Shown: positions 11,080 through 24,976 of the stretch, one piece after another
Position numbering within the stretch: position 1 is the stretch's first letter
How the letters are laid out: each line of letters begins with the position of its first letter
DNA from: Acrasis kona
Taxonomy: Eukaryota; Heterolobosea; Eutetramitea; Acrasida; Acrasidae
DNA: 64,000 nt
Direction: 5' to 3'
NCBI GenBank assembly: GCA_026419775.2
Contig: JAOPGA020001843.1
Location: 1 to 64,000 of the forward strand
Program-made: the position numbers and the translations under genes
The notes under the pieces: model-generated
Database searches by the model: none
The model's input: the letters and a program-made list of their open reading frames with translations, nothing else
What the model was told of the DNA's origin: nothing

Positions 11080-11640
11080 ATGTTTAAATCTGCACACCGC
11101 TCTGCAATATGTGAAATGTGAGGTAACTATAATTGTACAATCATATTCATGTTTAGTTTTGTGAGTATTGCTTCAGACTTGTAGAGAAGCAGCATAGCAC
11201 GGACTCACTTTGTGAAAAATGTAAATGTGTAGAATATTGTGACAATCACAAACAATTCCATTCTGAGAATCACTCACTGATTTGTGACTCCCTGTCCTAT
11301 TTATCTAATGTTGAATTGGGCAAGATCTTTTCAACAAGATAAAAACGAATGCTCTTATGAGCTTTTAAAAGTGAGTCATAATCGATTGGGAGAGCTTCAA
11401 GGGCTTGTAAAAACTATCCACATGGTAAGTTGTCAGAAGATTTCAAAAGATGGTGTGATGTTTTTTCCCTGAAGATGTCAAGATAGCTGCAACTACAAGA
11501 GAGTTGGTAAAAGTGCACCTGATCCTGCAGTTGCTATTACTTTAAATAATGCTGTACATTTAAGCGAAGTTCCAAATGCTTCTAAAAACTGGTGTCATTT
11601 CTATTGGGATGAAGAAACAACAAGGTGCCAGTGGTCATAA
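11080..11640 (+). pseudogene. Decayed gene with MYND-like zinc finger
   Basis: After a plausible intron acceptor near 11155, the frame reads FCEYCFRLVEKQHST and then a C-x2-C-x-C...C...H...H...C pattern (LCEKCKCVEYCDNHKQFH), as in MYND or B-box zinc fingers. The frame breaks near 11330: removing one T from a TTTT run would join VELGKIF to QQDKNECSYELLK. A further segment downstream (ending NWCHFYWDEETTRC before a stop near 11637) lies in yet another frame that no GT-AG intron connects. Because several breaks are needed, a pseudogene is more likely than a working gene. Full family is not identifiable. Confidence 0.4.
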
Positions 11641-11972
11641 CCATATCAGCTGAGAATGGAAATTCTGTAACTATGATTAGTCCTATTTCCATTCAAAATA
11701 AATATTGATCATAATATATTTCTGAAAGGAACAACAGACTCTTGACTGGAGGAAGGAAAAAGACGACATGGACCACGAGAGTTAATTGTACACAGTGTTA
11801 GGTATAAGCCGCTAGTCGCGTTTAAACACTATAATTGGGCTACGGCTCCATACAAATTAAATAATATTTTAGAGGAAGCTATATCGCCGAAATTCATTGA
11901 ATTTTACAATCGATAGCCTGTGCAATTTTTAAATAATTGGTCAACATAGATTTTAAGTAGGTTACAGAAGAA
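11641..11972. other. Intergenic stretch, nothing recognised
   Basis: AT-rich sequence between the MYND-like relic and the next gene. Stops occur in all frames and I see no motif or repeat. Confidence 0.4.
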
Positions 11973-12866
11973 ATGATTGTACAATTAATGAATTATATCC
12001 AAGAAGATGATAATTTGTATTCTTCAGAATGTGACATGTCAGATATGGACGACGATGATATGTTTGTTGAAAGTGACGAAAAACAAAAAATGAGAAGAGT
12101 GTCAAAGAGGGCCAACATTGTACACCCCATTCCTTTTGAGGATTCGTTTTATAATCACCCCACACCCTCTGGCCGATTTGAAAATGCTGGAATAACAGTA
12201 GTGTTCAGAAGTGGACTTAATATAATATACCCAAGCGCATTCCCCTTCATCAATGAATTACATCTGGTGGATATATGTAACCAGGTGCTTACTTTGCCGG
12301 CAGATGGAGCAACATACCTAACTTGGACTGCTGAAACGGTGGCCGTCGTACCTACCGTCTTTCATCAACCTGCGAAGGAGAGGACTAATCCTACAGTGGT
12401 GGTAAACACGGGGACCATAATTGCTCCTGTCTTTGTTACCTACTATGTAATTGTACAGTTTGTGGAGGATGCCTTCTACTTTGTTACTTTATCACAAGTA
12501 GCGCCGGTGCCAACAGTTTATGCTTACAATGCGGTGCCGTCCTCCAAGATGTTGGTACATAGGTTTAATAGACTAATGATAATTCTCCCACGTTTATTCG
12601 CCTTGCCACCTGCACAACTTAAATTGAAGTTAAACTTTGTAACGATGATCTCAATTGATGCAGGAGTATTCGGTTGGGAGAACAATCCTGCAGTCAACGT
12701 TTTTTCAGACATGTCATTGACTGATAGAACCTTGATAAGGGTAGGAGATTCTGTGTACCATATGCAAAGAGAAAGATGGGACAACATGTACAGCATAACC
12801 CATGTAACCAGAAGGAACTATACACTCAACCAGAGACTACCAGATTGTAGCCATTTAAACAAATAA
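11973..12866 (+). CDS. Hypothetical protein with acidic N-terminus
   Basis: Uninterrupted frame of 297 residues from an ATG at 11973. The first 40 residues are strongly acidic (runs such as DMDDDDM). The remainder is beta-rich and hydrophobic, with segments rich in V, T, F and P (for example VVVNTGTIIAPVFVTYYVIV) but no long membrane-spanning helix. No family is recognised. It is isolated in a gene-poor stretch between two relic regions, which raises the possibility that it arrived by transfer, but composition alone does not show this. Confidence 0.55.
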   Translation: MIVQLMNYIQEDDNLYSSECDMSDMDDDDMFVESDEKQKMRRVSKRANIVHPIPFEDSFYNHPTPSGRFENAGITVVFRSGLNIIYPSAFPFINELHLVDICNQVLTLPADGATYLTWTAETVAVVPTVFHQPAKERTNPTVVVNTGTIIAPVFVTYYVIVQFVEDAFYFVTLSQVAPVPTVYAYNAVPSSKMLVHRFNRLMIILPRLFALPPAQLKLKLNFVTMISIDAGVFGWENNPAVNVFSDMSLTDRTLIRVGDSVYHMQRERWDNMYSITHVTRRNYTLNQRLPDCSHLNK

Positions 12867-14202
12867 GTTTCTGCTGACAAAATAAATTCCGATTCTTTGT
12901 TGATGTTGGTCTTGTTCATCTACAATCTTTGCTCCAACACAATCCACCTACATTTTGTACCTCTTCGGGGACAATAAGGTGTAATTTTTTGAACTTGGCA
13001 AAATAATATAATTTCACTCTATAACTAATAATGTTATGATATCCTATTTAGACCTACAAGTTTCAGACCCGCGTATATCCCGGAGTTGTTGTGGCTCACC
13101 CTAGACAACATATGTAAGATTTATATAACTAATCAATCATTACTCAATAATTTGTTGATTTTTTGTTGATGTGTTCAATCAAATAAATATACATGCCGGA
13201 CTTCCACATTTATGACATGACTCTACATTGACGAAATATTACAAATGTTTGGTTAGACTCTGCAATTGGATGTCAATTCTACTTCAACGCTCGCTGACAG
13301 GAACTGAGATTGATCGTGCGGAATTGTTATATAAAGAGTATACTTGAACTAAGAAGTCCAGCAGGCTGCAACTCTCCCAACTTTCATAATGTGCTCCACA
13401 TGTTCGCTCAAATTCGTATCTGGGGGATCAAAACATTTCAAAGGATTGAATCAAGATTGAAGTACAAAAGTGACGTTTGCTGTAGAAAATGTAATGGGTG
13501 CTGGTGAGGTAAGTCTGAACCTTCTAAACGTGCATTTAGTGGCGTTACTATCGGGCCCGAGCTGTCAATTCCAGTTACAATGATACAATCGATAAGGTTT
13601 TGGTTCTAAAGCTTTTTTAATTTGAATTCAAACTACTTTTCGTTCTACTGGCTATCATCAGTTTTTCGTAAAATATTCTTGTCAACCGAATACCTACTGG
13701 CAAGCAGAACACGATGCTAAAGAAAGCTTTCGCTAAAGCTTCAATTTATACCATATCGGTATCACCACCTCAGAGACGATTAGTGACTAGTATGAAAATA
13801 ACAATTATGAAGGATGCAGAGGTACTCGGAAACAAATGTTGCAGAGATCAAAATAATATCTTTATAACCCATCAATCGAGAGAATGTCAAGTTTACGTTG
13901 TCAAAAACGATTTTATAACAACATGAAGCATTTATTGCCAAACAATTGAGCTTCTGAATGGCGATAAACGATTTTTTCGAAAAAAAGATCCTTTGAACCC
14001 TACCGGGGTAAATAAATACTACAAAAACGCTGCTATCACCAAATTCTTTTGTTCGCACATTTAATTCTATTTTCCGTGTACATAAAAGTAGTAAATGTGA
14101 TTGTAAACCTCACTTGTCAATCATCGGTGCTGCTTGTCAAATATCACAATCGGCACTTCATTCACAATCATATTTTAGAAAAAAACACAGGAGCCGTTAG
14201 AC
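12867..14202. other. Gene-poor stretch with an orphan exon-like segment
   Basis: About 1.3 kb without a complete gene. At 13052-13117 a consensus acceptor is followed by an open segment reading TYKFQTRVYPGVVVAHP and ending in a stop; its base composition is unlike the surrounding AT-rich DNA. It could pair with a donor near 12979, giving a longer than usual intron. It looks like the last exon of a lost or duplicated gene. Short open frames at 13310 and 13714 show no coding character. Confidence 0.35.
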
Positions 14203-17200
14203 ATGAGTGCCAATGACGCCGTCATTAGCGCCGCGCCCATTGGAGCGTCAAGCGGAGGAGCAATCAATCTCTCTCTTGTTAAAGTATCTACAATCGTCCA
14301 CACCATTGTTGGTTTGGTAGTCACAGGTGTTGTGATCAGTGCCACGGCCGTCACAGTCATTTTGATCGCCACCCGCTCTGGTTACGAGCCACCAGTCGCA
14401 AACCCTGACATCGCCGTCACATATAAGACGGTCCCCGTTAACATTTACCCACTACTAAACGACCACAACCCCAAAGGAGACAATTTAACCCTTATTGCTG
14501 TATCACAACCCAACTACGGAACCGTCGAGATTGTCGACGGTAGCTATTTAATCTATACCTCGATAAAATATTGGTCAGGTGTCGAAGTCCTCAACTACAC
14601 TTGCATCAACGACAAACTCTCTGCTTCTGCGGATATCACCATCACCGTTCTCAACCACGCACCCGACCCAATCGAACAATCATACGTCGTGAACAAGAAC
14701 AGCGTCAACAACACGTTTAGGGTTTTCGACTATGTCAACTCTATCGGTCAGTCCATTGTTGACGTTGATGGAGATTTGATGAAGTTGAACAACGTTTCCA
14801 CTAAGCACGCCGTATTCTCAGACAGTACCATCTACTATACCCCTCAAGTAAACTTTAACGGTTTTGAGAAGTTCCCATACTGTGTAACTGATTACAACTT
14901 GACCTCATGCTCCAACATTACAGTTTCAATCGAGAACACCGCCCCAGTCGCCAAACAAGATTACTACCGCATTCCCAAGAATACCATCGGTCTCTTCAAC
15001 GTATTGGCAAACGACTACGATCCAAACTACGACAACATTACCATCGAGTCAGTTGGTGTTTGCGCACGTGGAACTGCCTTGATGGTATCCTCTGATCTCG
15101 TCCAATACCTCCCAGTCCGTACCAGCGAAGTATACACCGATTCATTCGAATACTCCATCAGCGATGGTTATTTGAGCGGATACTCTAGCGTGGTCGTCGA
15201 CTTGTATAACACACCACCCGTTGCTGGAACAGTCTACGTTAACGTTTCCAAGAACACAAACGCCAACGTCATCACCTTCCCCTATAGTGATGTTGATGTG
15301 ACCGACGTATTGACCGTCGCCGTCAGTGTCTTACCCGTAGGATCAGTCAAACCCGAACAAGTGCAAGAAACCATTTTTGTCGACCTCTTCAACGAACCAT
15401 ACAAGAAGATTCGTAACAATTATACTTTCTACTTTACTCCTACATATGGTCTCGTCTACAACACAAAGTTCGTGTACTCTGTAAGTGATGGAATTGATTT
15501 TGGAGTTGGAACCGTCTACATCAACGTCATCAACAACCCACCCGTTGCCGTCCCTGACAATTTCACAGCCCACAAGAACATTCCCGCCGTCTTCAATCCA
15601 ATCGTTAACGATTATGACCCAGACAATGATACTGTGATCCTCGTACCTGCCACCAACGTAAAAACCGAACAAGGAGGTTCCTATGACGTGATCAGCGACA
15701 GCACCATCAGATACACCCCACCAAAGAACTTTACTGGACTTGATCGTGTAATCTACTACATTGCCGACGTTCAAATCAATGCATCTGCAACACTACAAGC
15801 AAGTTCGTTCATGACCTTCAACGTGATCAACGACAACCCAACCCCAGTTGATGACTATTTCGTCGTGCTAAAGGGATTATCTGGTACATTCAACGTCTTG
15901 GCAAACGACACCGATCCAAACGGCGATGATTTGAGATTGACCGCCGTCAGCCAATCACCCACTGGAGCAACCGTCTCGCAGGTCGGTCAATTGATTGCAT
16001 ACACCGCAATCAACAAGACTTACACTGAAGTATTCAGTTACACCGTCAACGACACTAGCAATGGTCAAGGAACCGCAAACGTACATGTCACCGTCATCAA
16101 CACACCACCAGTCGCAGTCGATGACTCCGTAAGAACATCTTGGAACAATTCAATCATCATCAACGTGCTCGACAATGATTACGATATTAATCCTGGCGAT
16201 AATAATCTATTGACCGTATTTTCGTTGGGATTCAATCTAACCACTAAAGGTGGATCCGTTCAAGTAATCAGCGATCGTGCCATTCAATACCAACCCGTTC
16301 TTGGATTCGTTGGTGTCGATTCGTTCCAATTACTACGCATTCGACTCTTTGGACAAATCATTAACGCCAGCAACCGTTACCATTTCGGTCAACAACAACC
16401 CACCAATTGCTAATCCTGCAAATATCACTCTTCACTGGGGCAAATCATTGTCCATTGATTTATTGACTGTCAATGGCAACGGTGATCCAGATGGTGATCC
16501 GATCCACATTGCAGGTTTGAGCACACCCTCACACGGAACGTTAAAGAACACTCCAGGATCTGGACTGGTAACTTACCAAGCAACCGGTCAATACGTTGGA
16601 CCTGATTCATTCCAATACGTTTTGAGCGATTGGTCATTCAACACCAACAACACCGTCACCGTGAGCATCACAAACACACCACCTGTTGCCTATCCAGTCA
16701 CTTTGACCCTACATTGGAACAGCGCAGCTCAAGGAGCCAACGTGAACAAGAACAATTATGATCCAGACAATGATCCATTCACCATTTCGACATTTGTTCC
16801 ACAAACAGGATTCAAAGGAAGCCTTGCATTGGTCAACAATGATTTGGTATACACGCCCGTTGCATTCAAGGGAACAGTAACATCCACCTACACCATTACC
16901 GATGGACCAAGCACCAACAGCAGTTTGCTCACCATTGTCGTCACCAATTTGAACAAACCACTCGCTCCTCCAATCAACCTCACTAGACATTGGAGAACAC
17001 AATTCACCGGTGGAACCAACTTCCAAGCACTTTCAACAAGAACTGATGCCGATGGTGATGCATTGAGCATTAGCATTAATACTTATCCAGCGCTAGGAAC
17101 AGCCAGCATCGATCCCAATACCAACACCAACATCATCTACAAACAAAAGACTGACTTTTTGGGAACCGAATCATTCACTTATGCAATTACCGACAGCGTT

Positions 17201-20200
17201 GACGCTACCATTGGTAATATCACATTCAACATTTTCGATAATGCACCAACTGCTAAAGACTTTACTAAATCTGATCACTGGAGATTGTTCCAAAATGGTC
17301 TTGGACTCGATGCCGTTGCATCTTGTAATGCCACAGATGTTGACATGAGTTTCAATGATGTAGCAAGCGTCAAGTCCGCAGTGGTGAGATCTGGATCAAA
17401 TGGAGTTGTTGTCACTGCATCGAACACAATTACTTACACTCCAGTTGCAGGAACTGTTGGCTCTCAGTTCGTAGACGTGACCTTCACCGATGGCTTGCTC
17501 ACCACCGTCAACTCTATTCAGTACGTCATCTTGAACGCAGTACCCGTGGCCACTCCTGTTTACAGAAGTGTTCACTGGAGAAGCGTGGACAACTCTTTCG
17601 CTCTAGCTCAAGACATCACTGATGCCGATCCAGCCGATGCAAACAGCATCAAATTATTATCAGCTACTTCAACCGCTGGAACCGTATCCATTGACGCTAG
17701 CACCAACAGATTGAAATTCCAACAACCATCAAAGTTCACTGGAAACGTTACCGTCACCGTGACATTTACTGATGGATGGTCCACGAGCAGTGGCAACTGG
17801 ATCATTGGAGTATACAACAATGCGCCAGTCGTTCAACCACAATCATTCAGCGTCAAGTGGAACTCCATCAACAACGTATTGACAGTCGTCACCAAGAATA
17901 CCGTATCTGACGTTGATGTGTTGGACACCGTGTTCACCGTAGATAGCGTCAACAAACCAATTAATGGTTCAAGCGCATTAAACGGTCCATCTACCACCAC
18001 TGTCTTGTACACACCCACCCAACCCTTCGTTGGACAAGATTCATTCACGTTAACCGTGTCTGATGGATTATTCACTGGCAGTGCATTAATCACCGTCAGC
18101 GTAACTGACACGGCACCCGTTGCAGTCGATGATTACTTGACTTTGCACTGGAATAACACTGGCTACAACATGCCTGTGAAGGCAAATGATGTTGATGCAG
18201 ATGGTGATCCAATCTTCCTACAAGCATTGAACTTCACTCCAACAAACGGTGCTACCATGACCATTGATCGCGTCAATCAAGTAGTGGCCTTCACCGGTAA
18301 AGTAGTAGCTACTTACACTGCAACATACACCATCAACGATGTTGCACTCATTAGTTCACCAGCAAACATCAACCTACAAGTCACCAATAACAACAAACCA
18401 GTTGTCACTCCAAAAGACATTAACGAACACTGGCGTACTCAATTCAACGGAGTAGTGAGAGAGGTTTACTCCTCTGCAACCGATGCCGATGGTGATTTGT
18501 TGACCCTCAAAATTACATCAGCTGCATCACCCTATGTGACATTAACATCTGATGCAGTAAAGAAGGTCAAATATCAAAGACCAAACTGGAAGGGAACCGA
18601 TTCCTTCTCCGTCAGCTTGACCGATGGAGAGACCACCGTATCGGGTAACTACCAAGTCACCATTTACAACAATCCACCAACAGCCATCGATGTACCTAAT
18701 ACGTTCATCGATTGGACATACTTCCAGGATGGTATCCTCCTCGACTTGCAGGCACTAGGAAGTATCTCCGACGTTGATCCCGCCGACAGCCCATACCTAA
18801 AGATTTCGACAGTCTCCAAGGCAACCAGATTCCCCAACACTCAAATCACCATTGTTGGAAACACATCCGTTCTCATTGTTCCTGATGTAAGTTTCAGCGG
18901 TAGAGATACCTTCTTCTACACTGTCACCGATGGTCTAGATTCCGTCGTCAAGAACGTAACCATCAGTGCAACAAGTAATGTGCCCAATCCATCTACAAGA
19001 TACTACAAGATTCATTGGTCCACCTACAACAACGGTAGTACCTTTGATTTGACCAAGTCACTATACAATGGTGATGGAAAGTCATACACCTTGACCAACA
19101 TCCTAACACCACCTGCAGCTGGGAACAACGCAACCATCAAGCCTGATGTCGCCACCGTCAACAATACATTGTTCTACAAACAAGCCAAAAGTTACGTATC
19201 AACCGATGCGGTTGTTGTTGAGTACACTAACACATTGGCCAACAGTAACATTACTGTCACCGTTGAAGTATATAACACTGCACCATCGTTGGTCTCTCAA
19301 TCAGCCACCGCTCACTGGACACAACAAGCAACTCTCAACTTGTTGGCAGGAGCAAGCGATGCCGATTCGCAAGATACGGTAAGTATATCATCGGTTGGCA
19401 CACCAACTCAAGGTACAATTGCTTTGGTTGGCACCGCAACAAAAGGTAATTATGTTGTTAAATACACTGGCAATAATGGATTCGTTGGTACTGAACAAAT
19501 TACAGTTGTAGGTACTGATGGATTAGCTCTATCCATTCCAAGAACTGCAACATTCACATTGACCAACGCACCACCAGTCACCACTGCCAAATCATACAGT
19601 GTTCAATGGAGATCATTAATGAACTCTGACTTTTCCATGCCAGTCACCTCCGGCGATTCTGATCCAGATAGTGATCCCATTAGCTTAATTAGCGTGGTTC
19701 AACCAAGTGTTGCATCCGTCGGTGTAACACAAGTCGGTGCAACCAACAATGTCGTTGCTAGAGCAACATCCAAATATGTTGGCCAACTCACATTCGGTTA
19801 CGTCATTACTGATGGTGCTAGAGGTTCAAATACTTCTGGCGTCGTCACGCTCATTGTAAACAACAGAGCGCCTGTCGCCGTGCCACTTACAGGCAGATTA
19901 CACTGGAGAGACACCATTAGTTTGAACGTCATTCAAAGCTGCAGCGATCCCGATAGTGATCCATTGACAGTTGATAAAGTAAACAGCGCCAACGGAGGCA
20001 GAGTCACCATCACCAACAGCGGTAAAAACGTCACGTATGTACCACCAAGCAACTTTGTTGGAACAGATACTGTTACATACTCCATTAGCGATACCGTCGA
20101 CAGTGCTACATCCACCATCGTATTTACCATCTATAACACTGCCCCCACCGCCGTCGATTACACCGTATCCAATGTATGGACCATTGTACAGAGCGGAATC

Positions 20201-23200
20201 ACGTTCCCAGTTATTGCCAATGCTTCCGATGCAGATATTTTGGACCAGAACAAGCTGACCATCGCACAACCCTATCCATCCAGCTCTCTTGGATCAGTCA
20301 GTGTCACCGCTACCACCATCACCTTCAAGCCATACCAAGGCGTAATCGGAGTCATTCCCACCATGACCTATACCATTACTGATGGCCTAGCCACCGTCAC
20401 CAAATCCATTTACATCACCGTGGTCGACACTGCACCAGTGATCTTGCCAAACTACTACAGCATCTTCTGGAGAACTCAATCCACTGGAAGTCAATTCAAC
20501 TTGACCAATTTGGTAAGCGATGCTGAACAAGATCCCGTCACATTGACCGTGAGCGTGCCATCATCAGGAGTTGCAAGCGTTAACGGATTGGTCGTTACCT
20601 ACAAACAAAATTTGAACTTTTTGGGCAACGACTCCTTCACAGTGACCGCCAATGACGGCTGGGCACCCGCTACAAGTGCAAACTACATTGTGAACGTTTA
20701 CGATACCGCACCCGTCGCTTATCCTCTATCATTGAGCATGCACTTTAGAGAAACCAACAAACCTGTTAATGCTGCACCAACTGATGCTGATCCACAGGAT
20801 GCCAACAATCTAAGCATTGTATCCACCAGTGGTTCATTCGACGGAACAGTAAAGATTGTAGGAAATACCAACCTAACGTACACACCTGGTAGCTTCACGT
20901 TGGGAGTTCGCAGCATTCAATACACTGTCTCTGATGGTTTATTGACATCATCCAACACATTGACCGTAACAGTAGTCGATGCAGCACCCACCAATGTTGA
21001 TTACTCACGCGACATTCAATGGGCACAATGCATTTCTCAAGGAGTATTGATCAACGTTGGACCCACCGCCGTCGATACCGATTCATTCGACGCTAATTTC
21101 TTGAGCTTCACACAGGTCAGCAATGCAAATTACGGCACAGTCTCCAAATTCAACTCCACCACCTTCTTGTACAAGTGCAACAGTGGAGTTGGTAAAGTAC
21201 AGGATTCATTCAGGTACAGAACCAGCGATCAAGTATTGAGCAACGATAATCAAATCACCATCAACGTTGTCAATAATGCACCCGTTGCATTAGATGATAA
21301 TTACTTGTTGCATTGGACTCTTGCCGTATCAAACTTGCAAGTGACCGCCAACGATACCGATATCGACGGTGATGCCATCACTATTAGCTCCTTCTCAACA
21401 ACCACTCCGTTCGGTGCGTCCATCACTACCGATTCTAACAAGAAGCTATTGACTTACAGCATGACCAGCAAGCAGAGAATAAGTTCAGCACTCAATCAAG
21501 TAGATCGCTTCAGCTATGCCGTCACTGATTCCGTAGACGTCAGTAACACTGCCAACGTTGGTGTCACCTTGTACAACACTCCACCCGTCGCCAACCCACT
21601 CGCTCAAACAATTCAATGGAATCAAGTGGCCACCGGTACCTTATCATTCTCTGACCCAGATTCACTAGACACTGCAACTGTGTCGAGTCTCACTCTCAGA
21701 GTACAAAACACTGGATCTGTCCAACTGAACAATGCCAACACTGGTGCGGTCACTTTCACTCCAAGTAATTCTCCAGGTACCACCACCACTTATAGCAACA
21801 ATGTAATCGTGGACTATGTCGTTACCGACGGTCTATCCACTTCATCCAACACATGGACCGTTACCGTCAAGAACACTGCACCAGTTGCGCAAAGCGTCAC
21901 GAAGACTGTCAATCGCAACTACAACTCGCCCACCATGACCTTTACTGGAGTATTGCCAAATCCAAATGACGCTGATGGAGATCCAGTAAGCATCTCTAGC
22001 ATGTCGTTGGTACCAACCGAAAGAACAACACCATCATACAACCCAACTAGCAACTCATTCTCATTGACAGTACCCGCTCTATTCACTGGTACCAAGGTCG
22101 TACAGTGGACCACCACCGATGGTCAACTCACATCCAGCGTTGCCACCTACACCATCAACTATATTAACGCAGCGCCCACATGCACCAGTAATAGCGCAAG
22201 CACCTTCAAATTGGCTCCATACAACGTTAACGTTTTGAACGGATGCTCGGATGCCAACAACGATCCCATCACCGCAGTCACCCAATACACTCAAAGTCCA
22301 AGTGCAATCGGTACCTCATCACTATCATCATCAGGAGCGTTGTCATTCACATCATCCGGTAAACAATCAGGACTGGTCACAATCACATACAGAGCAACCG
22401 ATACCATCGACCAATCAACCGATACTACATTCTCCATCAATGTCGTCAACAGAGCACCCACCGGTAAATCCGTCAGATATGAATTCAAGCAAGCGTACAC
22501 CAACGATTACGAACACGTCATCAGCACCTTCTTGACCGACAGTAGTGCCTCCGATCCAGATGCTGCCGATACGGTATCCATCTCTGATGTTAATGTAGGA
22601 ACATGCCCAGGATCAGTATCGCTCAGAAGTGGCGTCATTTACTATAAACCTGGCGATGCCACCTACAGCAACACTTGTGTTCTAAACGTCATCATTACCG
22701 ACGACGACACCAATAACAAGCTAACCGCAACCGTTGGTGTCACCGTTTACATTTCCAGTCCAAGAACACCACCAAAGGCCAACGACGATTCCTATTCAGT
22801 TGATCAAGCAGCCGGTCAGATCGTTATCCCCGTCAGCAGCATGTTGAGCAACGATGTAGCACCACCATCCACTGGCATTACATTCGCAGGATTAGTGCCA
22901 TGCACCACCGGTTATTGCTACAAGACTCCAGTCTACTCTGCCTCCACTCAAAGCGTAACGCTCGAGGTGGATCGCTTCAATTGCATTGCTGACAAGTTCC
23001 AATATGCCATTCAAACAACCGATGCCTTCCAGGCACAGGACATTGCCACCGTGACCGTCACCTTCACCAACTGCTACTGCAGATCACAGGTCGATATTTA
23101 CTTTGTGCTTGATAACTCTGGTAGTATTGGTGAGTCCAACTGGAAGTTGGTGAGAAACTTTGCCTACAACATTACCCAAAAGTTGGAAATCAGCAGCGAC

Positions 23201-23914
23201 AAGGTGAATGTTGGTTTCGTTGATTTTGGTAACAATGGTTACAACATTTTGACGTTGAGCAGCAACAAGAACACCATTCAGAACATGGCCAAGAACATGG
23301 GATACAGAGGAGAAGGTACGGCCACCAAATCAGGTCTATACGCAGCCATTGCTGATATTACGGGCGTCCATCCTGCCAACAGAAGTACGGTTGGAACGGA
23401 CGGAAAGACTCTAGTGGCAAAGGGTAGATACGGTGTGCCCAAGGTGTTGTTGTTGATTACTGATGGTATGCCCAACATTCCATTCGGTAATAGTCCACAG
23501 AATGGATGGTACGGTAATCCAAGTAAGCAGTACATTGATTGTCAAACCGTTTACGCTGACGGTAACTCTAATCCAGTCAATTGTACACAGGGTGTGTTTG
23601 CACAGCAAATGACTCAGAAACCACAAGATTGTAGATACGCGTCCAACTCTGGTCTACCTTGTTCTGATCCCACCTGGTACACAAATCAAATCAACTCTTG
23701 GAAGACTGCTCAGACCAGTCCTTATGGTGCTCAGTTCCCTTCGTGGAAGATTGTTGCCATGGGTATTGGAGATGCCGTTCAGACTGACTTTGGTAAGTCC
23801 ATGTTGGCTGCCATGAACTACGACCACGACATCAACAATGTGGTTATGGTTGCATGGAACAATTTGGAGAAAGCTGTGAGCACCTTGACCGATGCCGCCT
23901 GTAACTCGAATTAA
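14203..23914 (+). CDS. Giant membrane-anchored repeat adhesin with C-terminal VWA domain
   Basis: About 3,236 residues if one extra base at 16326-16331 is ignored. Residues about 30-56 form an uncleaved signal anchor. About 30 Ig/cadherin-like repeats of 80-105 residues follow, each opening with a PPVA-type motif and containing DxDGD-like calcium sites, GxDSFxY and a closing xVTVxN strand. In repeats 1-7 the second strand has KN or similar; most of repeats 8-26 have HW or xW. The C-terminus (from about residue 2960) is a von Willebrand A domain with the MIDAS residues DNSGS, a central T and ITDGMPN. No C-terminal membrane span is seen. Codons end mostly in C or G, unlike neighbours, suggesting high expression. 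Likely role: calcium-dependent adhesion or a surface coat. The only intron-like problem is the frame shift, which has no GT-AG pair. Confidence 0.85.
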
Positions 23915-24145
23915 TAAATCATGTTTAAATTATTTTTTTATTATTTCTCTTGTGTAATTGTTCTATCATGGAGAGAGTGTTGTACTTGCAAGAAGAGGTG
24001 ACACTGCGTCAAGACAAGGAATCTGCAAGTAGACTTACAAAAGCATGAATGGAATAAATTGAATTTAAATATAAAATTTATTTTTAGATCACCAATTAAA
24101 GTTAAATTTTGACAGTTGGCATTCAAGCTGTCGACAAGCAATAAA

Positions 24146-24976
24146 ATGAACACACACAGCACAATAGCAGGTGATTTAGACTCTGACCACCAATTTATAT
24201 TGTCAATGAGAAAGCGAACTTCGTCAAAAGTACCCGTTTGGAATTATGGAGAAGATCCAGATGTTACGATATCGCCAGAAAGACCACAATTAATAAAGTT
24301 GCCACCGATCCCAAGAATACTTCCACCTATTCCAACAATAAATCTCAAACCCACCTCGCCGGAACCTCCAGGGGAGTCTGAATCAAACCTTGTCGGAACA
24401 GGACCTCATGCTGATCAAGTAATCAATGACACAGTACCTTGGTCGACTACTAGATTTAAATTTGAACCAGTGCTCACAAACAATACAGAATACAAAATGC
24501 TTGAAGTACTTAATGAAAATTACAAGCCAATTTACCGTGTAATGCTGTTCTTTAATCCTGCGATGATACACATACTAGATGATGAAGATGGCATGTTCAT
24601 GACCATTCAGCAGAAGTTACTTTGCTTACATCCGGAGTTTACTATAAAATTACTAGGTTCAAAATGTTCGAAATGTACGCAAAGGTATAAGTTGAATTAT
24701 AAAAAGTTCAATTACACCAAGAATGAAGGTGGTACTTTGAAGATGATTGGAGATTTTGGTAGTCATTTTGAGATCTATGACCAAAGCAAGATTACAGCTA
24801 AACTATGGGATATGCACGACTGCTACAAGCTGGATATCGAGAAATGTAGCAACTCTGAGCTCCCGCATATGATTGCCTTATGTTCGATTATGCTGTTGCA
24901 AAAGGAGATAGGAACACTCGGTGGAAAACAAGTAATTATCAGCAACCATGCCAAACAAATGTTAAAAATAAAATAG
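24146..24976 (+). CDS. LURP-one/tubby-like beta-barrel protein
   Basis: Frame of 276 residues from the ATG at 24146. The N-terminal 90 residues are proline-rich and disordered (PPIPRILPPIP). The C-terminal 180 residues are predicted beta strands ending in a long hydrophobic helix (LPHMIALCSIMLLQKEIG). The pattern, with a core like LLCLHPEFTIKLLG followed by a terminal helix, resembles LURP-one-related and phospholipid scramblase domains. The match is from overall pattern, not a diagnostic motif. A tubby-like fold that binds membranes or phosphoinositides is the best guess. Confidence 0.45.
   Translation: MNTHSTIAGDLDSDHQFILSMRKRTSSKVPVWNYGEDPDVTISPERPQLIKLPPIPRILPPIPTINLKPTSPEPPGESESNLVGTGPHADQVINDTVPWSTTRFKFEPVLTNNTEYKMLEVLNENYKPIYRVMLFFNPAMIHILDDEDGMFMTIQQKLLCLHPEFTIKLLGSKCSKCTQRYKLNYKKFNYTKNEGGTLKMIGDFGSHFEIYDQSKITAKLWDMHDCYKLDIEKCSNSELPHMIALCSIMLLQKEIGTLGGKQVIISNHAKQMLKIK

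Noticed and set aside
11973-12866. Viral or transposon origin for the isolated unknown gene
   Set aside because: No recognisable capsid, polymerase or transposase motif and no terminal repeats were found.
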